The translations under genes were made by a program, and so were the position numbers. The notes under the pieces were generated by a model, which searched no databases, had not been told where the DNA came from, and worked only from the letters and a program-made list of their open reading frames with translations. Source: Cryptococcus deneoformans JEC21 (Eukaryota > Basidiomycota > Tremellomycetes > Tremellales > Cryptococcaceae). Taken from it: DNA of 64,000 nucleotides. The stretch covers positions 152,501 to 216,500 of the forward strand of contig NC_006670.1 in the NCBI RefSeq assembly GCF_000091045.1, given 5' to 3'. Shown in pieces: positions 22,099-34,080 of the stretch; the first letter of the stretch is position 1; every line of letters starts with the position of its first letter.

Positions 22099-23433
22099 AT
22101 GTCCGCCCCACCGCCCGTCCCCGCCCGCTCGCGACTACGCGATGCTGCGCCTCCCAAAATCGATACCTCTCGCGATGCCCGCGATGCCTCTTCACGCCTC
22201 AACGCTGGCAACCACAACGACAACGCTAGCACCCCAGCTACACCTTCCACCCCCGACCTTCGCGTCCCCACCATGCCCACCTCTTCATCTTCGCCTCTAT
22301 CTCCTTACTACCGCAAAGCCTCTCTCCAAGTCGATTCTGTCAATCCACCAACGACCCCTCGTCTGAATTCACCTTCTACACCGTCTTTTACTATTGGCCC
22401 TTCGTCACTCGCTTCGCCTTCCAGCGGCCCCTTGTCTTCGTTCGGGAGAAAGAGGCAGTCCAAGGTGATGGAGAAAGATCCTAGAGATCCTTATAAAGTG
22501 AAAGACGGTGCCCTGAAGAAGAAGGCCAGTAGTGGTATATATACTCGTGAGTCTCAATAAAAAACCCAGAACATATACTGACCTGACAATCTGCAAGCTC
22601 CCACGTTCCCTGGACCAAGCGGCCACCACCTGCCTCTCCCGCAACAATCCACTAGCACACTCTACACCCCATCCCACTCCCACATTCTTGACGCACCAGG
22701 CCAAAGCGCGGGCTTGGGTCTAGGCCCCATGTCCCCATCCCAATCCTCGTCCACCCGATCCTCCGCTTCCGACCACTCGGACTCTACAGCCCCTCCGCGC
22801 ACACCTATAAGCCCCACCAACCGATTCGGCAAAACGTTCTCTAGCAATGTAAGGCGGCTGTCGAGTATGGCCGCCTTGTCCGGGATGACTAGTCCAAGCA
22901 GGGAAAGAGAAGAGGAAAGAGAACGGGAGGAGCAGAGGATGAAGGGTAGGGGAAGTGAGGGTGCGAGTATAGCTGGGAGCGGGAGCTGGAACTGGAGCGA
23001 CGGGCGGAGCAGAAAAGGGAGCGCGCACTCGCATTCATACTCGCATACATTCTCGTATTACCCCTCGGGAACACCATCCCTCGAGTCGGGCTCGAGTTGT
23101 GATCCACATTCAAGCTTGGAGCATTATGCGAACCCTCAACCTCTCGTTGCTTCCCCCGCTTCCGTCTCCGCCCTCACACCCGTCCCCCCACCCACACCCA
23201 CCCCCGCCCACTTTTACACGCCGTCTTCACCCTCATCTCCACCGTCAACCGCTTCCCTTGGTATACATTACAGTGTAGAGGAAGAACCGGGAGATGGGGT
23301 AGAAGGCGCGGAAAACAAGGTACCAAGACCGAGCCCGCGGACAAAGGGCCGGAGAAAACCTGTACCGAGATTGTTGGAGGACGAGGATAGGAATCTAGTG
23401 GACAGGATGGACGGTTTGCATGTGGGGTTGTGA
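22099..23433 (+). CDS. Unrecognised Ser/Pro-rich low-complexity protein
   Basis: Exons 22099-22546 and 22598-23433 (51-bp intron, GTGAGT donor, branch CTGAC, GCAAG acceptor) give 427 aa. The protein is rich in Ser, Pro and Thr and mostly disordered. It has a basic block (FGRKRQSKVMEKDPRDPYKV), a Glu/Arg-rich run (SREREEEREREEQRMKGRG) and a C-terminal segment KPVPRLLEDEDRNLVDRMDG that looks like a short conserved helix. A CTACAG acceptor sits 12 nt upstream of the ATG, with a CTGAC branch site, so the mRNA very probably has an upstream exon, either a spliced 5' UTR or the coding exon of the preceding gene. Family and function are unknown. Confidence 0.6.
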
Positions 23434-23792
23434 TGAAAGGGAAAAAAAGTCGACATGATGGACGTTTATCGGAGGAGGATGTTGTCTGTGATTCAAAACC
23501 AAAAATCGAAGCGTTTGCTTATCATTTGTGAAGACTGTTCGAAAGTATAGTGTTGTACTCTCCCCATGTCTATCAAAATTCCTCTTCTTATCCATGGTCT
23601 CCTTCGTTGCTTACTATATTATTGCTTTCGTTTATCATATGCCATACGTTCTATAGTTACATCCCCACCTCACCTTTGTATGCAAGCACAGCACCATTGC
23701 CTTTTTTACATGTCCAGAAAAAAAAAAGGAATGTTACCTAGAATACGCAAACCCGAATCTCAACGATATCGTTTTGCCCTTTTTCACTTTAA
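23434..23792. other. Convergent intergenic region
   Basis: 359 bp of 3' flank for two convergent genes, including an A-rich run near 23715-23730. Nothing else was seen. Confidence 0.35.
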
Positions 23793-24686
23793 TCAAAGCA
23801 CAGCAACTCTCCACCGGACAGCTTCATAACCCCACCCGAAATGTGTCACCGCCGAGCCTAGCACGAGAAACGCGCTCTGGCCCCAGTATATTGCCACCCC
23901 GCCGTCGGTGATGAGATTGTTTGACTGAGAGACTGAATGGCCGATGATGGCTGCTTGGGCTATGAACGCTATCCACGTAAAGCTTTTTTTTTTTGGAGGG
24001 GGACAATGGATTCCCTATAGTTTCAGCGGACGCAAACTCGGGGAGATTTGAATGATGCTACCTAATAAACGAGTTGAGCGAAAGGAGAATGAAAACTTAC
24101 ATGAAGCAGACGGCGACAGAGATAGAGTGGACCATAACCAGACTGTAGAGTTTTTCTTTATTGGGCGCAGGGTTTTTGCGATTTGAGTATCGGATAGTGT
24201 AGGCATGATGCACTCCAGATATCAAGACCAAGGCGAAAGCTGTATGATACGTGCAAGTAGTGAGGTTTTTTTGTTTTGCGAATCGCCCATCGTTAGTTCT
24301 CATCATTAGCTCATGCTCATTGTTTTTAGAATGCTCCACGAGCTCTGAAAGAACAGTTCAAAGCAAAACAAAAACCCACCGACGACATTGGTAACAAGCA
24401 CTTTTGAAAGATTCATATTAATATCATTGGGCACTGTAAACCCAAAATACCCATTCGGTATTTGGTACTGGAATCCTCGAAAGATACAGCCCAATTTACC
24501 GGTAATAATCAAGTTTGACGCATTGTAACCACAGTAATCTTGAGAGGCAAAACGGATGACTTGGTCTTCAGTAGCTACGGAGACGTACCAGACGCTGTCG
24601 GCGCTGGAGAAAGCTGCTACCGCCAGAAGGACACAGGAGATGAGGGGGTAGCCGAGGTGGTAAGGTAAGCCTACAGTTTTCGACAT
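23793..24686 (-). CDS. Four-TM membrane protein, SUR7/PalI (claudin-like) type
   Basis: Minus-strand exons 24686-24380, 24239-24101 and 23982-23793 give 211 aa. The topology is an N-terminal TM/signal anchor (GYPLISCVLLAVAAFSSADS), an extracellular loop of about 75 residues with Cys and N-glycosylation sites (CGYNASNLIITGKLGC), and three closely spaced TM helices (AFALVLISGVHHAY, HSISVAVCFIFTWIAFIAQA, SAFLVLGSAVTHFGWGY). This four-helix plan with a Cys pair in loop 1 fits the SUR7/PalI group of fungal plasma-membrane proteins (eisosome and pH-sensing relatives). The match is by topology, not by strong motif. Intron 2 ends in an 11-nt A run next to its acceptor (minus-strand sense). Intron 1 has a weak GTGGGT donor. 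It is divergent from the PDI gene. Confidence 0.55.
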
Positions 24687-25327
24687 TGTTTAGAGGGGAT
24701 TGGCTACTGATGGATTAGTGGATAAAAACGTAATAAATAGGTGAGTAGGTTGATCAGATGCGAATTCGGCTGGTCGATAAGCAACCAAGCCTTGACGTGA
24801 TACGAGACAATTTGTGAGATGAGATGGGGTGTGGAAAGGCGTGCAGAAAACAGATTTCATGGCACATCTGAGAGGTATATGAGTCGACGGAAAGTAGTGT
24901 AATCATGATGTCTTCACGGCGGAGTTGAGATCGGTTCTTTGATATAAAGGAGGGGCCATATGGAAGAGGACATGAAGATGAAGGGACCTGGCGAGATAAC
25001 TTGGTCGGCCGGTTTTCTCAAACGTTTTTTTTCTTTGAGAGAAAGGCCGGTTACAAGTATACTTTCCAGCTCAAAAGGCTTTGCGATCTGTCTTTGATGT
25101 TCTTGTAAGAAAGACAGACGAAAGAAGAATGAGAAGCGTGTTCCAGGGTGATGCGTCACAACAGTGGCAGGGTGAAAAGTGGAACGGTGAATTTTATGAC
25201 GTGGAGGGTGGAGGTCGCTGAATGAGCCCGCTGCAACTCCCCCCAGGCATCGCTTCATCGATAATGTTGCGCATCCCATTATTCTCTCAAGACTATACAT
25301 CTCCCATTTCCCACTTTCTACACAAAA
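24687..25327. promoter_or_regulatory. Divergent intergenic region SUR7-like / PDI
   Basis: 641 bp with both promoters. Near 25180-25200 there are CACGTCA-like words (GTGAATTTTATGACGTGGAGG) resembling CRE/UPR-type elements, which would suit an ER chaperone. This is a suggestion from sequence only. Confidence 0.35.
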
Positions 25328-27178
25328 ATGCGGCTCAGTATCTCAATCTCAGCGGCTCTTCTCGCTTTTACATCTCTGGTGTCTGCCAGTAACGTCGTGG
25401 ACCTCGACAGTACCAACTTTGACCAGGTACGTCGATCTGCCAGACAAAAGCAGTGATAAGGATGCGAGAGCTGACATTTGAGGATAGATTGTTGGACAGG
25501 ACAAGGGTGCCCTTGTTGAATTGTGAGTTTAGATGGCTGTTGTGTAACAGTAAAGTGGTTTGCTAATTATCGACTCAGCTTCGCACCGTGAGTTTAACGA
25601 GAGCGTCTTGTGTAGATGCGTACGAAGGAAGATTATGCTGATCAATGTCGCGAAGATGGTGTGGTCATTGCAAGAACCGTACGCTGCACAAGTTCAATAT
25701 CATCTGTATCTTTGCTGACTTTTGCTTTAGTCGCCCCTACGTATGAGCGTCTTGCCGATGCTTTCCCGACCGTTCGTTACTTACCTATATACCATCAAAG
25801 GAGCTTACAGCTGACAAATATCTTGCAGGACAAAGTTGTCATCGCCAAGACTGATGCTGATGGTGTCGGACGGGAGCTCGGTTCTCGATTCGGTGTCTCT
25901 GGTTTCCCCAGTATGTCCTTGAAATCCGAGCCCCTCGGTTCCGTAATGCTAACCAATTTTCAGCTCTCAAATGGTTCCCTGCTGGCTCCCTTGAACCCAT
26001 TCCTTACAGCGGTGCTCGAGACCTCGAAACCCTTGCTGCATTGTCAGTAATATTCCTCTGCTCACGCTAAGCACGTCACGTTAATAATTGCTCTGTACGG
26101 TAGCGTCACCAAGCAATCTGGCGTCAAGTCCAACATCAAGCCTCCTCCTCCTCCCGCTTACACTGAACTCGATGCTTCCAACTTTGACGAAATCGCCCTT
26201 AACGAGAGCAAAAATGTCCTTGTCGCGTTCACTGCTCCTTGGGTGAGTTATCATCATCACATGGCCACTTGGAGAGATATTCATCGCGCATGCTTTATAG
26301 TGCGGTCACTGCAAGAACATGAAACCTGCCTATGAAAAGGTCGCTAAAGTCTTTTCCTCTGAGCCCGACGTTGTCATCGCTTTGATGGATGCCGACGAGG
26401 CTGAGAACAAGCCCGTCGCTCAGCGTTACGGTGTCTCCAGCTTCCCCACTATCAAGTTCTTCCCCAAGGGTTCCAAGGAACCTGTCGCTTATGACTCTGG
26501 TAGGACTGCCGAACAGTTTGTCAACGTACGTATGCCCAAGCTCTAAATGTTCGCTGCCATGGTGGGGTATCGGTTGCTGACAGTCATAACTGTCAATTAC
26601 AGTGGATCAACGAAAAGTCTGGCACTCACCGATCTGTTTCCGGTCTCCTTTCCGAGACTGCCGGCCGTGTCCTCACCCTTGACACACTCGCTTCCGAGTT
26701 CTTCTCCGCCAACGTCCCTGAGCGCTCCGAGATTGTTAAGAAGGCCCAGGAGGCTGTCACTACCGTCGACGAAAAGAGCAAGGCTACTGCCAATTACTAT
26801 ATCAAGGCTATGGAGCGGATTACTGCCAAGGGCGAAGAGTGGTTGACCAAGGAACAGGCTCGGTATGTCTCCTCTCTTTAGACAAAGTGGAGAGGATCAA
26901 CTTTTTGCTGACCGATATTCGTGTCAATAAACAGACTTGCCAACCTCCTCGCTTCCCCTTCTCTCGCTCCTACCAAGCTCGACGAGCTCAAGGTCAAGAT
27001 CAACATCCTTTCCGCTTTCGCGGCCCAAAAGGCTGGTGAGGCTTACGACTCTGCCGAGGAGGTTCTTGAGGACGCTTGGGACTCTGCCAAGCAAATCCCT
27101 ATCCAGGCGAAGGATGGTCTCGACCAGTTTGCTGATGCTGTTGAGGAGAAAGCGAAGAGGGTTAGGTCTGATCTCTAA
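25328..27178 (+). CDS. Protein disulfide isomerase, ERp38 type (two thioredoxin domains plus ERp29-like C-domain)
   Basis: ER-lumen oxidoreductase that forms and shuffles disulfides. Eleven exons, 25328-25426, 25488-25522, 25579-25587, 25656-25678, 25731-25771, 25829-25910, 25964-26042, 26104-26242, 26301-26525, 26603-26862 and 26935-27178, give 411 aa. A signal peptide (MRLSISISAALLAFTSLVSA) precedes two thioredoxin folds, each with a WCGHCK active site (Cys50/Cys53 and Cys170/Cys173) and a cis-Pro motif (GVSGFPTLKWFP and GVSSFPTIKFFPKG). A helical ERp29C-like domain follows from about residue 265. The first active site is split by introns: a 9-nt exon (FFA-P) and then a 23-nt exon carrying the CGHC. 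The C-terminus is RSDL, not HDEL/KDEL. Strong NNC codon bias suggests high expression. Confidence 0.9.
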
Positions 27179-27646
27179 TCTGATCTGTACAAATACATAC
27201 CCCTTGATAAATGCATAAGAGCCATGAAAAGAACCTTATCGTGAATCGTGCAAGTCCAAGTATTGTGGCTACTAATGGCATCAATGCTTTTGTCACTTTG
27301 TCTCTACACACTACTGATGTAAAATAACTGCTTCGCGGTAATAAAGAAAGAATAGAACAGCGGATCATAGCCGGTCATTGCAGACTCTGTTAACGACAAA
27401 AGAAACAGATGAAAAAGAAATAAAAATGATGCTAAGAGAAAACGAGTAAAAATGCAGTCCTTTGCTTATATCCACTTCCTTTTGAATAATACTTCTTCTC
27501 TTGCGTCTATCTGCCTTTCTTGCGTACTTCTTAATTTTTGTAGTGCTACAATATTTTCCCCTGTACGCTTTAAGGCCAAAAAATACTAGTTCCCCAACAA
27601 AAAAACAGAAAGTAAGAAAACGACAACTTTTTTCCTTAGCATCGGC
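27179..27646. other. Convergent intergenic region PDI / striatin
   Basis: 468 bp of AT-rich 3' flank for two convergent genes. No gene or structured element was recognised. Confidence 0.35.
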
Positions 27647-30542
27647 TCAAGCCAATCCCCAAAGTCTGACAACTCCATCCGCACCTGCGCTTCCGATGAC
27701 TGGTAATTCCGGATGACTAGCCACCGCGCAAACGCCCTCATCTGCCCTTCCTCTGTGCCCTGCCAATTCCTGGATTGAAGTCTTCTTTGTCAAGTCCCAC
27801 AAACGAACAGTACAGTCGACAGACGACGTGAGTATGCACGTTGGGGATGAGGGTGATAGAGCAAGAGAAGTTATAGGTGCGGGATGAGCAAGGACTGTAT
27901 GCGTCGGGGTAGTGGATGCTATTGCGGTTGTTAGACATATCTCGGCATAATGAAATAAAAACATGCCACTCACAAGATTTAGCATCGTAGAACCGGAGAT
28001 ATCCGTCTTCATGAGCCGTTACAATAGCCGGTAAAGTTGGGTGGCTCAAGATGGCATTTACCTGAGAGTCCACACCTTGGCCTTCCTCTCCAAACAGGCG
28101 CACTTCCTCTCCCGCATCCACATCCCATAATCTTGCCTTTCCATCCGACGTACCCACAAGCACTTTTCCAAAATCTAGGTTGAAAACTGCCAAACACGTC
28201 GGTATGACACCCTCGCCAAAAGAGCTGAATGACTTCTCCAGTTTCCAGTTACTCGCGGATGGAGAAGAGCCGGATCGTTCCCAAAGCTTGACCGAACCAT
28301 CTGAGGAGGCGCTGACAAGACGGCCTTCAATGCCTTCCTTCCCTGCCGGGCTGACTTCTTGAGGAGGAAGGAGACAGATGTCCCAAACAGATTCAGTGTG
28401 ACCTTCAAGTGTCTGGACCGCAACAGAAGGATTATAGGTAGCGTACGGATCGTGATTGTGAGCTGGTAATTGCCAGAGGCGGATAGTCGAGTCCAGGGAG
28501 GCAGAGAATATTATAGAAAGGGCATTGGATATGGCCACGGATGTGATAGCGGCGGTGTGACCGCGCAAAGTCATGATAGGCTCAATTTCTTGAGCAGTAT
28601 GTCTACCGGCTTCCAGTTAGTCACTGACATATCTCGGGAGCAGACAAGACATACCTGTGGGAAATGATACTAGCTGAATCCACTGACCAAACCTTCACCG
28701 TACAATCATCACCGCCAGTCGCCAACATAATTCCAGGACCATGAGCAAACGCAATAGCCCTAACAATGTCCAAGTGACTCTTCAAACTCCTTTTGGATAC
28801 CCATATCTTATCGACTGAATCATCCGCTTTGATTTCTTCCTCCTCGGTATTGAGCGACAAAGTTGTGAGTCGGTCGTCTTCGGCCTGATCGGGCACCTTT
28901 CGTGCTCTTTCCTCCTTCGCCTATTGACAATGGCTTAGTTTTGTTCAGAACATTTATTTTTGTATACAAAAGGACTCACCTTTTCCGCTTCCTCGTTGGC
29001 AGCCTTCAGTTCTTCTCGCCATGCAGTCTTACTATCCGGCCTATATATGGCCGTCAAAAGCTGCTTTCCCGGCTCATCCGAATCCTTCCCGGCACCTGGC
29101 GATCGTGGCTCATCCTCGCTTTTAGTCGCAGAGATATCCGGTAAGCTTACTGTTCTCGGAGACGGGGAGGACGGGGGGCCACTATTATCACTGGGGGGTA
29201 AAAGTGCCGGATCTAAGCCTGGACGATGGAACGCTAAGGGTGAAGGAGAGACGGACTTTTCCATGGGTTGTGATGTAGGAAAAGAAGACGAAGATCCAGG
29301 TGGCAATGCAGGGGTGGGAATGGAGGGAATGGGTTTGTCCTTTTCGCCGTTCACCTGATCATCCTCAGAGGCTGAAGTCGAGCCAGCGGTCTCTTTGGTC
29401 TCTGCAGCTTCGTCGTTTCGTTTACGAGTGTGAAGGGGTGGGACAGGCTCTTCAGACAGCTCTTTTCGGGGTCGTTCATAAAGGTCAACCTCGGGGTGGT
29501 TGGGGTCGTGCGACACATCCGGCTGAGGAAGAGCAGAAGGGTCTACGGGAGGGTATGGAGGGAGAGGATTGAGGGCACCGGGAGAAGTAAGGTAGCTGAT
29601 CTCTTGAAGACATCTATCAAGAGCAGGTGAGATATTTCCACAGGGTTTGCATCATTATGACATACTGTTTGAGATATTCTCGACTTCGTGCACGGGCTTT
29701 AGGATCTCTAGGGGCGACACCGATGCTCTTCCATTGATTTGCCTCAGCAGGCTGGGAACGAGACATGATTGTAGAAGATTTGCCGACAGCAGCAGAATGA
29801 ACGCCGTTCACTTTGGTTGGCTTCTCAAGAACTAAAAGATGGTCAAATCGGGACAGGGAAAAGGGGAAGGCAAAACACACTGTCTTCTTGGCTACCTTCA
29901 CTTCCGCTACCTTCCTTGTCTCCTGTTGAAAGCCTGTCTTCGTCCTGAAGTGCAGCCAAACGAGTAGGCGGGACGCTGTTGAGCTTGCCTCCGGCACCAA
30001 CCCGCTTTGTTCTCTCTTGTCGTAGAGCGAACTCGAGCATTTTGACCCTTCTCAACAAATCTACCTTGAGGTTTTCTGCTGATCTTCTTTGTCCTTCCAG
30101 CAGTGCAATTCGGGCCTAGATAGGCATTAGCACTTGGACCCTCTCGAACGCAAGACCAACATACCCTCATCTCTGCTCTCTCAATTTCCCACTCGTTTCT
30201 ATCCCTCTCCCATCTTCTCCATTCGCTTTGTAGGTAATGCAGCACCGAGGCGAGGTTCATCTCTTGACCAGGCGTGCTCCCACTTCCACTTGCACCATCT
30301 GCAGTGCCGTTTGTCGACTGAGGCCCTTGCTGTGATAGCTGTTGTTGTTGCTGCTGCTGCTGTTGCTGTGGCTGACCTTGCTGTTGAGGTTGTTGATACT
30401 GCTGGTACTGCTGGTACTGTTGCTGTGGGGCGGGTCCGGCAGGTCCTCTGTGCTGCACACCAGGATTCTGAGGGTCATATTGAGAGCGTGTCTGTTGGCC
30501 GGCAGGATTGAAGAGCTGACTCCTCTGGACGGCACGGTTCAT
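27647..30542 (-). CDS. Striatin-family scaffold of the STRIPAK complex
   Basis: WD40 scaffold that links PP2A to Mob/kinase partners; fungal relatives (Pro11, StrA, Far8) control cell fusion, development and septation. Minus-strand exons 30542-30165, 30115-29881, 29831-29666, 29613-28980, 28920-28655, 28602-27974 and 27918-27647 encode 859 aa. Order: a Gln-rich N-terminus (about 39-70); the striatin N-domain/coiled coil, about 95-170, with ASVLHYLQSEWRRWERDRNE, IALLEGQRRSAENLKVDLLR and VKMLEFALRQERTK; a long Pro/Ser-rich linker; and WD40 repeats from about residue 510 to the end (ATGGDDCTVKVWS, SASLDSTIRLWQL, SASSDGSVKLWE, GTSDGKARLWD, SSVDCTVRLWDL, GADGVVRLWGL). The coiled coil plus C-terminal WD40 layout is diagnostic. 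All six introns are GT-AG and keep frame. Confidence 0.93.
30330..30427 (-). repeat. CAG/CAA trinucleotide tract encoding poly-Gln in striatin
   Basis: GTT/GCT/CTG triplets on the plus strand (30340-30370, then interrupted to 30427) encode Gln runs and QYQQYQQ repeats in striatin. It is a likely length-variable microsatellite within the reading frame. Confidence 0.8.
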
Positions 30543-31553
30543 GTTGGTTATATATCAATCCTGGGCCATGTGGGTTGTAAGATGGTATACAGTCCGTTCC
30601 GAGGATATCTTCTGGTTGACGGAGACTGGTGGCGGGTGGAAGATAAAGTTTATGTATATATAGTATGTTAGATATCCTCGTTCTTCCTTCCTGCTTCCTA
30701 CCAGTTCAACTCACCTCATGGTCTGTGCGCCCTCCGTCATACAACTCGGTATTTCGGCGTTAAATCGCGTGGCGTGGGGCTGCAACATCCACTACGTACG
30801 TGATGAACAAGCAGACCGAAAGTCATGCATGCAACTTGCAACAAGCTAATTAATGTACACTTCAATACGGTGTGCGTGTCCCATGCGCTTATGCATTACA
30901 GGCTTCAGAAAAGGCTGTGACTCCATAGGGCAACGGAAACTGGCATGCGCACATCTCCCAGCCAGCAGCCAGCCAGTCAACCTGGCTCGCTAATAAGGAT
31001 AAGAAAACATTACCGAAAAGAAGGCCCAGGCGTGAGGGTTGCGAAGTAAAACATGTCAAGCAAAGGACGCTAGCTTTGTTAATGATACGGCAAGAGGTAA
31101 GATTAGAACAACTCCTCGACGATGTTGTGTTGGCTTCAAGCGGCAGATGCTGGCTAGACACAACATGTCGCAACACATCATCTACTAAGCTAGATTCCTT
31201 GTAGCCTTAATGAGGCGTTTATCGACGTCTGCATGCTACCTTGTGCCACATATTTTTGTGTCTATATTGAGTGAGTCCGCTGGAAAGAAATTGAACACAA
31301 CAACGAACCATGAAATCTCGGCAGCTGTTTCTGATCGCGTCTGGTCTTCTTGCTTTTAATTATGAGATAGATGTCTTGTTTGGCGATGATGTCATTTCTA
31401 GGCCAGTCTTGTCTTAGCCTTCCTTAATTTTGCTGGTGTTTCTCTTGACGGGATCTTTACGTTTCATAGGCAAGAGTAAACCTGTGCTGCACTGTTATTA
31501 TCTGCAAACATCTTTTTTTATCCCTTTGCATCAGTAACCCGCCTTTCTGTAAA
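30543..31553. promoter_or_regulatory. Divergent intergenic region striatin / PNS1-like
   Basis: A 1.0-kb gap between divergent start codons. It contains several short palindromic words (TACGTACGTG near 30793, GCATGCA near 30826) and no protein-like ORF. It must include both promoters; nothing more specific is visible. Confidence 0.4.
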
Positions 31554-34080
31554 ATGAGCGCCCAAGAATTCTACCAAGGCGGGAATCAACGTGGGTATCA
31601 GCAACAACAATTCCCTCCTCCCCCTGGCGGTCCACCTCAAGACCAAAACGGGGGCAAGCAGGAGTATGTTCCTCCCCAGGGCCAACCGCCCAATTACAAC
31701 ATGAAACCCTCTCAGCCTTATGCCTCTACCAACCCCGAAACGGGTGGACAGCCCGTATATCAAGACACTGCGCCGTTCTCCCAAGCAAATGAAAAAACGG
31801 GAGAGAGGATGAACCCTCGAAAGAGGGTGAACGATATCATTCCGCTGATATTGTTTATCGCCGCCGTTGTTGGGTTTGCAGTTGTTTCCGGTATTGCGAT
31901 ACATGGTTTCGTGCAGGTCAATGGTTTGGGAGGTGGAATGGGTGACTCTAGTATAGGGCGTACAGGTTCCAGTATAACGCTCGACTAGTAGGTTCCTTTT
32001 TCTATCAGGTCCAAATCGAAACTTCCTTTTAACATAATGCAGCCACACGGTCTACCTTCTTCTCGTTGTCGTTGCCCTCGGTTTGGTCATTGCATCTTTA
32101 TATCTTGCGGTGAGTTACCCTCGCCGTAGTCTATGCAACAACACGGCTCATTCGATAATTCACAGGCCTTGAGGGCGTTCACCAAGATCATTCTTGAAGT
32201 CACTCTAGCATTGACGGTCATTCTTAATATTGGTATTTGTATTTGTGAGCTACAAATATATCATGGGATGTGAGAGTAAGATGCTAATGGATCATAACCC
32301 AAGACTATTTTATCATCCAGTGTATGTGTACTGCCGTGATCTTACGTTTAATGGCCCGACTAACTTTCATAATAGACTGGTCTGGCGCTATCATCTTCCT
32401 TATCATTGCCCTTGTTTCAGTCTTCTTCTACTGGGGCATGCGAAAGCGGTAAGTCCAGTGGGACTGTAGCTGTGAAATCCGAGAGCTCACATTTTGTCGG
32501 CCACTCAGTATCCCTCTGGCCAAATTGCTTCTTCAAACCACAATTGACGTTACAAAGCACCACCCCTCGGTATACGTTGTTGTCTTCATCGGCCTCATCA
32601 TCCAAGCAGCTGTATCAGTTTGGTACACTTTCACCTGTATTGCCATTTATGTTAAGTGGACTCCGGGAAGTGCTGGTACGTCCGTCCGATCCCATGAAGT
32701 AAGGCTGAGTGGCTAAATGGATTAGCTTGCTCGGATGGGGGTTGTTCCTCTAGCAAGGTAGCAGGTCTGGTATTCTACGCCACTTTTTCCTACCTCTGGC
32801 TGTCTCAGGTCATCGGCAACGTCATTCTATGTACTCTCGCTGGTGGTGTCTTTGGAGGCAAGTCGTCTTTTCCTTGCTGCGTTCGAAACTTTATTAAACC
32901 TAGATTGTACAGGATGGTATTACTACGGCCCTCGAACCCCTGGTGGAGGTGTGCCAAAGAGAGCAAGCTTGTTGGCTTTCGTGCGAGCTTCGACTCTTTC
33001 CCTTGGATCAATCGCTTTTGGAAGTCTGTTGGTTACTATCCTTGAGCTTTTGAGATTGATATTGCAACTGTTCAGACAGTATGAAGCTGGACAAGGTGAC
33101 AGTATGTTCTCTTTCCCTGCGTTGACTTTCATCTTGTGCGACTCGCGCTGACTAGATTTCAGTGATTGGATCTATCCTCATATGCATTGCTCAATGCTGT
33201 ATCGGCTGTATTCAATGGATGGTCGAGTATTTCAATAAATGTACGTTCCCCCCTCCCAACCCCATATATATAAAAGTGCGGTTACTGATGATGACCTCTA
33301 CAGATGCCTAGTGAGATTTCATCGTGTCCTTAGATCGTGCGATTATCTGCTAACCTGAACCTATTCTTCATCTCACAGTATTGAGATTGGTGAGCCTCTT
33401 TTCGATACACGTGCTTATCGATTTACATGTGACTGATCGCGAATCTTAGCTCTTTATGGCAAGTCATACATCCCTGCTGCCAAGGATACCTGGAGACTTC
33501 TGAAGGACCGCGGTATCGACGCTTTGGTGAATGACTCTCTCGTTGGTACCGGTAAGTGAAACCCAAGCCCTTTGCTACGAGGAACTTATCAGCTAACTTA
33601 TTTGGCGGAAAGCTCTCATGTGGGGCGCTTACATCAACGGTTTCCTATGCGCTGTACTGGGCTACTTCTACCTCAGATGTAAGTGGCGATGCGACGATGC
33701 TACAGGGCAAAGACGCTGCTTACCATCTATGTAGTCACTCACCCTGCGTACAACTCTGATGGGCAATACTCCGCGTGAGTGCTACCGCTGCAGAATACGG
33801 ATCCGCCGCTGACCTGCTCATTTCCGTGATAGACCTGTGATTCTCTTCTCATTCCTCATCGGTCTTAACGAGAGTTTCACCGTTGGCAGCGCTATCGTTC
33901 GTGGTTCTCGTATATCTCCCATGAGACTCTTCAGCTGACAAATAATTTCAGGATGCTGGTGTATCTACCATCTTTGTCGGCTTGGGAGAAGACCCTATGG
34001 TGCTTGCCGAGAGGAGTCCAGGGCTGTTTGAGATGATCCGCCAGGTTTATCCCCGTGTCGTCCAGGGTGTCCCCCATTAG
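31554..34080 (+). CDS. PNS1: Choline-transporter-like protein (CTL/Pns1 family)
   Basis: Multi-pass membrane protein of the CTL/SLC44 family. Fifteen exons (31554-31987, 32043-32109, 32166-32244, 32376-32448, 32509-32675, 32765-32857, 32913-33101, 33163-33240, 33304-33310, 33379-33389, 33450-33551, 33613-33678, 33735-33774, 33833-33896, 33952-34080) give 532 aa. After a Gln/Pro/Gly-rich cytosolic N-tail, about ten TM helices follow. Family motifs include TPGGGVPKRASLLAF, the YIEIALYGKSYIPAAKDTW block and LNESFTVGSAIDAGVSTIFVG. Exons 9 and 10 are only 7 and 11 nt and are needed to complete the family sequence. The intron after exon 6 starts with GC (GGAG/GCAAGT), since no GT donor keeps frame. 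The substrate in fungi is not settled; choline is assumed from animal relatives. Confidence 0.9.
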
